A stretch of 64,000 nt of DNA, from the NCBI GenBank assembly GCA_032622095.1, contig CP136063.1, positions 267,897,426 through 267,961,425 of the forward strand, given 5' to 3'. The DNA comes from Siphonodentalium dalli (taxonomy: Eukaryota > Mollusca > Scaphopoda > Gadilida > Siphonodentaliidae). Below the pieces are notes generated by a model that made no database searches, had not been told where the DNA came from, and saw only the letters and a program-made list of their open reading frames with translations. The position numbers were made by a program, and so were the translations under genes. Positions 59,671 to 64,000 of the stretch are shown here, piece by piece (within the stretch, counting starts at the first letter, position 1; every line of letters starts with the position of its first letter).

Positions 59671-62600
59671 AATATGTCACAAGAGAACTACTCATCAATA
59701 TGTCACAAGAGAACTACTCATCAATATGTCAAAGAGAACTACTCATCAATATGTCTCAAGAGAACTACTAATCAATATGTCTCAAGAGAACTACTCATCA
59801 ATATGTCACAAGAGAACTACTCATCAATATGTCCCAAGAGAAATACTCATCAATATGTCCGAAGAGAGCTACTCATCAATATGTCCGAAGAGAGCTACTC
59901 ATCAATATGTCCGAAGAGAGCTACTCATCAATATGTCTCAAGAGAACTACTCATCAATATGTCCCAAGAGAACTACTCATCAATATGTCCCAAGAGAACT
60001 ACTCATCAATATGTCTAAAGAGAACTACTCATCAATATGTCACAAGAGAACTACTCATCAATATGTCCCAAGAGAACTATTCATCAATATGTCCCAAGAG
60101 AGCTACTCATCAATATGTCTCAAGAGAACTACTCATCAATATGTCCCAAGAGGACAACTCATCAATATGTCTCAAGAGCACTACTCATCAATATGTCCCA
60201 AGAGAACTACTCATCGATATGTCCCAAGAGAACTACTCATCAATATGCCCCAATAGAACTACTCATCAATATGTCACAAGGGAACTACTCATCAATATGT
60301 CCCAAGAGAACTACTCATCAATGTGTCCCAAGAGAACTACTCATCAATATGTCCCAACAGAACTACTCATCAATATGTCTCAAGAGGACTACTCATCAAT
60401 ATGTCCCAAGAGAACTACTCATCAATATGTCCCAAGAGAACTACTCATCAATATGTTACAAGGGAACTACTCATCAATATGTCACAAGAGGACTACTCAT
60501 TAACATGTCTCACGAGTACTACTCATCAATATGTCCCAAGAGGACTACTCATCAATATGTCACAAGAGAATGCTCATCAATATGTCTCACGAGTACTACT
60601 CATCAGTATGTCTCAAGAGGACTACTCATCAATATGTCACAAGAGAACTACTCATCAATATGTCACAAGAGAACTACTCATCAATATGTCCCAAGAGAAC
60701 TACTCATTAATATGTCTCAAGAGAACTACTCATCAATATGTCACAAGTGAACTACTCATCAATATGTCACAAGATAACTACTCATCAATATGTCCCAAGA
60801 GAATTACTCATCAATATGTCTCAAGAGGACTACTCATCAATATGTCCCAAGAGAACTACTCATCAATATGTCCCTAGAGAACTACTCATCAATATGTCCC
60901 AAGAGAACTACTCATCAATATGTCCCTAGAGAACTACTCATCAATATGTCCCAAGAGAACTACTCATCAATATGTCCCTAGAGAACTACTCATCAATATG
61001 TCCCAAGAGAACTACTCATCAATATGTCCCAAGAGAACTAGTCATCAATGTGTCCCAAGAGAACTACTCGTCAATATGTCCCAAGAGAAATACTCATCAA
61101 TATGTCCCTAGAGAACTACTCATCAATATGTCCCAAGAGAACTACTCATCAATATGTCCCAAGCGAACTAGTCATCAATGTGTCCCAAGAGAACTACTCG
61201 TCAATATGTCTCAAGAGAAATACTCATCAATATGTCCCTAGAGAACTACTCATCAATATGTCCCAAGAGAACTACTCATCAATATGTCCCAAGAGAACGA
61301 CTCATCAATATGTCCCAAGAGAACTACTCATCAATATGTCCCAAGAGAACTACTCATCAATGTGTCCCTAGAGAACTACTCATCAATATGTCCCAAGAGA
61401 ACTACTCATCAATATGTCTCAAGAGGACTACTCATCAATATGTCCCTAGAGAACTACTCATCAATATGTCACAAGAGAACTACTCATCAATATGTCACAA
61501 GAGGACTACTCATCAATATGTCCCTAGAGAACTACTCATCAATATGTCACAAGAGAACTACTCATCAATATGTCTCAAGAGGACTACTCATCAATATGTC
61601 CCTAGAGAACTACTCATCAATATGTCACAAGAGAACTACTCATTAATATGTCTCAAGAGAACTACTCATCAATATGTCCCAAGAGAACTACTCATCAATA
61701 TGTCTAAATAGAACTACCCATTAATATGTCTAAAGAGAACTACTCATCAATATGTCTCAAGAGAACTACTCATTAATATGTCTCAAGAGAACTACTTATC
61801 AATATGTCTCAAGAGAACTACTCATCAATATATCTAAAGAGAACTACTCATCAATATGTCCCAAGAGAACTACTCATCAATATGTCACAAGAGAACTACT
61901 CATCAATATGTCTCAAGAGAACTACTCATTAATATGTCTCAAGAGAACTACTTATCAATATGTCCCAAGAGAACTACTCATCAATATGTCTCAAGAGGAC
62001 TACTCATCAATATGTCCCAAGAGAACTACTCATCAATATGTCACAAGAGAACTACTCATCAATATGTCTCAAGAGAACTACTCATCAATATGTCACAAGA
62101 GAACTACTCATCAATATGTCCCAAGAGAACTACTCATCAATATGTCTCACGAGTACTACTCATCAATATGTCTCAAGAGAACTACTCATCAATATGTCTC
62201 AAGAGAACTACTCATCAATATGTCCCAAGAGAACTACTCATCAATATGTCCCAAGAGAACTACTCATCAATATGTCTCACGAGTACTACTCATCAATATG
62301 TCACAAGAGAACTACTCATCAATATGTCTCAAGAGAACTACTCATCAATATGTCCCAAGAGAACTACTCATCAATATGTCCCAAGAGAACTACTCATCAA
62401 TATGTCTCACGAGTACTACTCATCAATATGTCACAAGAGAACTACTCATCAATATGTCTCAAGAGAACTACTCATCAATATGTCACAAGAGAACTACTCA
62501 TCAATATGTCCCAACAGAACTACTCATCAATATGTCTCAAGAGAACTACTCATCAATATGTCTCAAGAGAACTACTCATCAATATGTCCCAAGAGAACTA

Positions 62601-63285
62601 CTCATCAATATGTCACAAGGGAACTACTCATCAATGTGTCCCAAGAGAACTACTCATCAATATGTCCCAAGGGAACTACTCATCAATATGTCACAAGAGA
62701 ACTACTAATCAATATGTCACAAGAGAACTACTCATCAATATGTCTCAAGAGAACTACTCATCAATATGTCTCAAGAGAACTACTCATCAATATGTCTCAA
62801 GAGAACTACTCATCAATATGTCACAAGAGAACTACTCATCAATATGTCTCAAGAGAACTACTCATCAATATGTCACAAGAGAACTACTCATCAATATGTC
62901 TCAAGAGAACTACTCATCAATATGTCACAAGGGAACTACTCATCAATATGTCTCAAGAGAACTACTCATCAATATGTCTCAAGAGAACTACTCATCAATA
63001 TGTCCCAAGAGAACTACTCATCAATATGTCACAAGGGAACTACTCATCAATATGTCTCAAGAGAACTACTCATCAATATGTCTCAAGAGAACTACTCATC
63101 AATATGTCCCAAGAGAACTACTCATCAATATGTCACAAGGGAACTACTCATCAATGTGTCCCAAGAGAACTACTCATCAATATGTCCCAAGGGAACTACT
63201 CATCAATATGTCACAAGAGAACTACTAATCAATATGTCACAAGAGAACTACTGATTAATATGTCCGAAGAGAACTACTCATCAAT
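59671..63285. repeat. 26-bp satellite, about 139 copies
   Basis: The unit is GAGAACTACTCATCAATATG followed by TCACAA, with TCCCAA, TCTCAA, TCCCTA and TCCGAA variants in the last six bases. Higher-order periods are visible: 52 bp and 130 bp around 60.8-61.3 kb, and 520 bp (20 units) near the 3' end, where the text from 62611 recurs at 63131. Frames such as MSQENYSSICPKRTTHQYVP arise because three frame shifts of the 26-bp unit are all open; not genes. Confidence 0.97.
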
Positions 63286-63503
63286 GATTATTTAGTAAAG
63301 AACTGGTCCAAACCACTTGGATATGCGGATCCCCAAATTAATGATAACTTACGTGAAATTTCAGTCTTGTCCGAGGATCAAAATATAACGACAAATGCGT
63401 AAAATACGCGGAATTTATTTTTCAGAAAAATTGATTGGGAGAGAGGCCGGTGTGAGTTGTCAAACATATGGGCTCCGACCCCTCTTGCAATATTATATTA
63501 CAA
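63286..63503. other. Short unique stretch, nothing recognised
   Basis: No feature supported. Confidence 0.4.
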
Positions 63504-63775
63504 CTAGCTGATTTGTCCGACTTCGTCCGGGCTTTTTAGGGATTTCTTTGTGATCGCCTCCGTCTGAGAAACTATTGTTTGATCGGTCTAGAAACATGCC
63601 TATATGAGGTCAAGGTCAAGGACACGGTATCACATGAAATTGGAACCGCCCATATTGTTCCCAGACTCAAAGTAGGCCTACATGCCAAATTTGAGTCGGA
63701 TCGGTCAAGCAGTTTTCGAGTCTATATACCAAACATACAGACACAAAGACAGACAGAAGTTCCAAAAATATATAG
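63504..63775 (+). mobile_element. Probable LINE/SINE 3'-end fragment
   Basis: CTAGCTGATTTGTCCGACTT…CGTCCGGGC at the start, GCCAAATTTGAGTCGGATCG, GTCAAGCAGTTTTCGAGTCT, and a terminal ACACAAAGACAGACAG run are typical of widespread invertebrate RTE-type LINE or SINE tails as I know them. The 67-codon frame inside is not a gene. The assignment is from memory of the repeat style and needs a repeat-library search. Confidence 0.45.
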
Positions 63776-64000
63776 GAGATAAAGTATATTTAAAGGCACT
63801 TGGCGGTTTGAATAACCAAATAAAGTGATCAAATTAAGAATGTTCGGATCCAGACCCCGTTCTTCGGCATGGGCCAATACAGGGCGTTCCTTGTTATTCT
63901 ATTCCCGATAAGGTAGAAATAAAGAGCATTTCTTTCACTTATGTGTAATTGAAAAATACAGGAAAAATAGCTGATGCATTGGTATGTATTTTTCAGTGCA
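63776..64000. other. Window end, nothing recognised
   Basis: No supported feature up to the cut. Confidence 0.4.

Noticed and set aside
40351-63285. The arrays as possible CRISPR loci
   Set aside because: Units are contiguous with no unique spacers, and the DNA is eukaryotic.
59644-63295. Many overlapping plus-strand frames of up to 479 codons
   Set aside because: They are translations of the 26-bp array. Several frames read the same text with shifts, which is a repeat artefact.

Overview
This is eukaryotic, AT-rich, repeat-dominated DNA from an invertebrate, most likely a lophotrochozoan such as a mollusc. There are no bacterial features: no operons, no ribosome-binding sites and no dense coding. 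The one convincing gene (38095-38596) encodes a secreted, dibasic-processed, multi-cysteine prohormone. An intron acceptor sits directly before its ATG, as in metazoan neuropeptide genes. The phylum is an inference from this gene's style and from the repeat load; no sequence here fixes the species.

Layout. 1-9.4 kb: small foldback and TTAA-flanked non-autonomous elements, short minisatellites and several diverged dispersed repeats. 9.4-12.7 kb: three back-to-back minisatellites with units of 75, 22 and 27 bp. 12.7-25.9 kb: low-copy sequence with more TTAA-flanked elements, hairpin elements, a 59-bp and a 23-bp minisatellite, and an ~800-bp element with long terminal inverted repeats. 25.9-35.9 kb: one ~10-kb near-perfect palindrome. 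Its arms are about 4.8 and 5.2 kb, its axis is a GC-rich CGG-repeat core, and the 6-bp direct repeat ACTGTC flanks it exactly. It is best read as a single giant foldback or long-terminal-inverted-repeat transposon insertion. 36-40.3 kb: another TTAA element, the prohormone gene and a second long copy of the double-hairpin element. 40.35-56.3 kb: a 16-kb array of a 45-bp unit (~354 copies) with visible higher-order duplications. 56.3-64 kb: a 15-bp array, the second copy of the ~800-bp element, a 3.6-kb array of a 26-bp unit, and what looks like the 3' tail of a LINE or SINE.

Roughly 40% of the window is tandem repeat; with the palindrome and dispersed elements, well over half is repetitive. 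The long open frames in the arrays (up to 1,929 codons) exist because the 45- and 27-bp units are multiples of three and lack stops, or because several frames of the 26-bp unit are open. They are not genes. No rRNA, intact tRNA, CRISPR array or complete transposase was recognised. Repeat boundaries and copy numbers were read by eye and may be off by a few bases.
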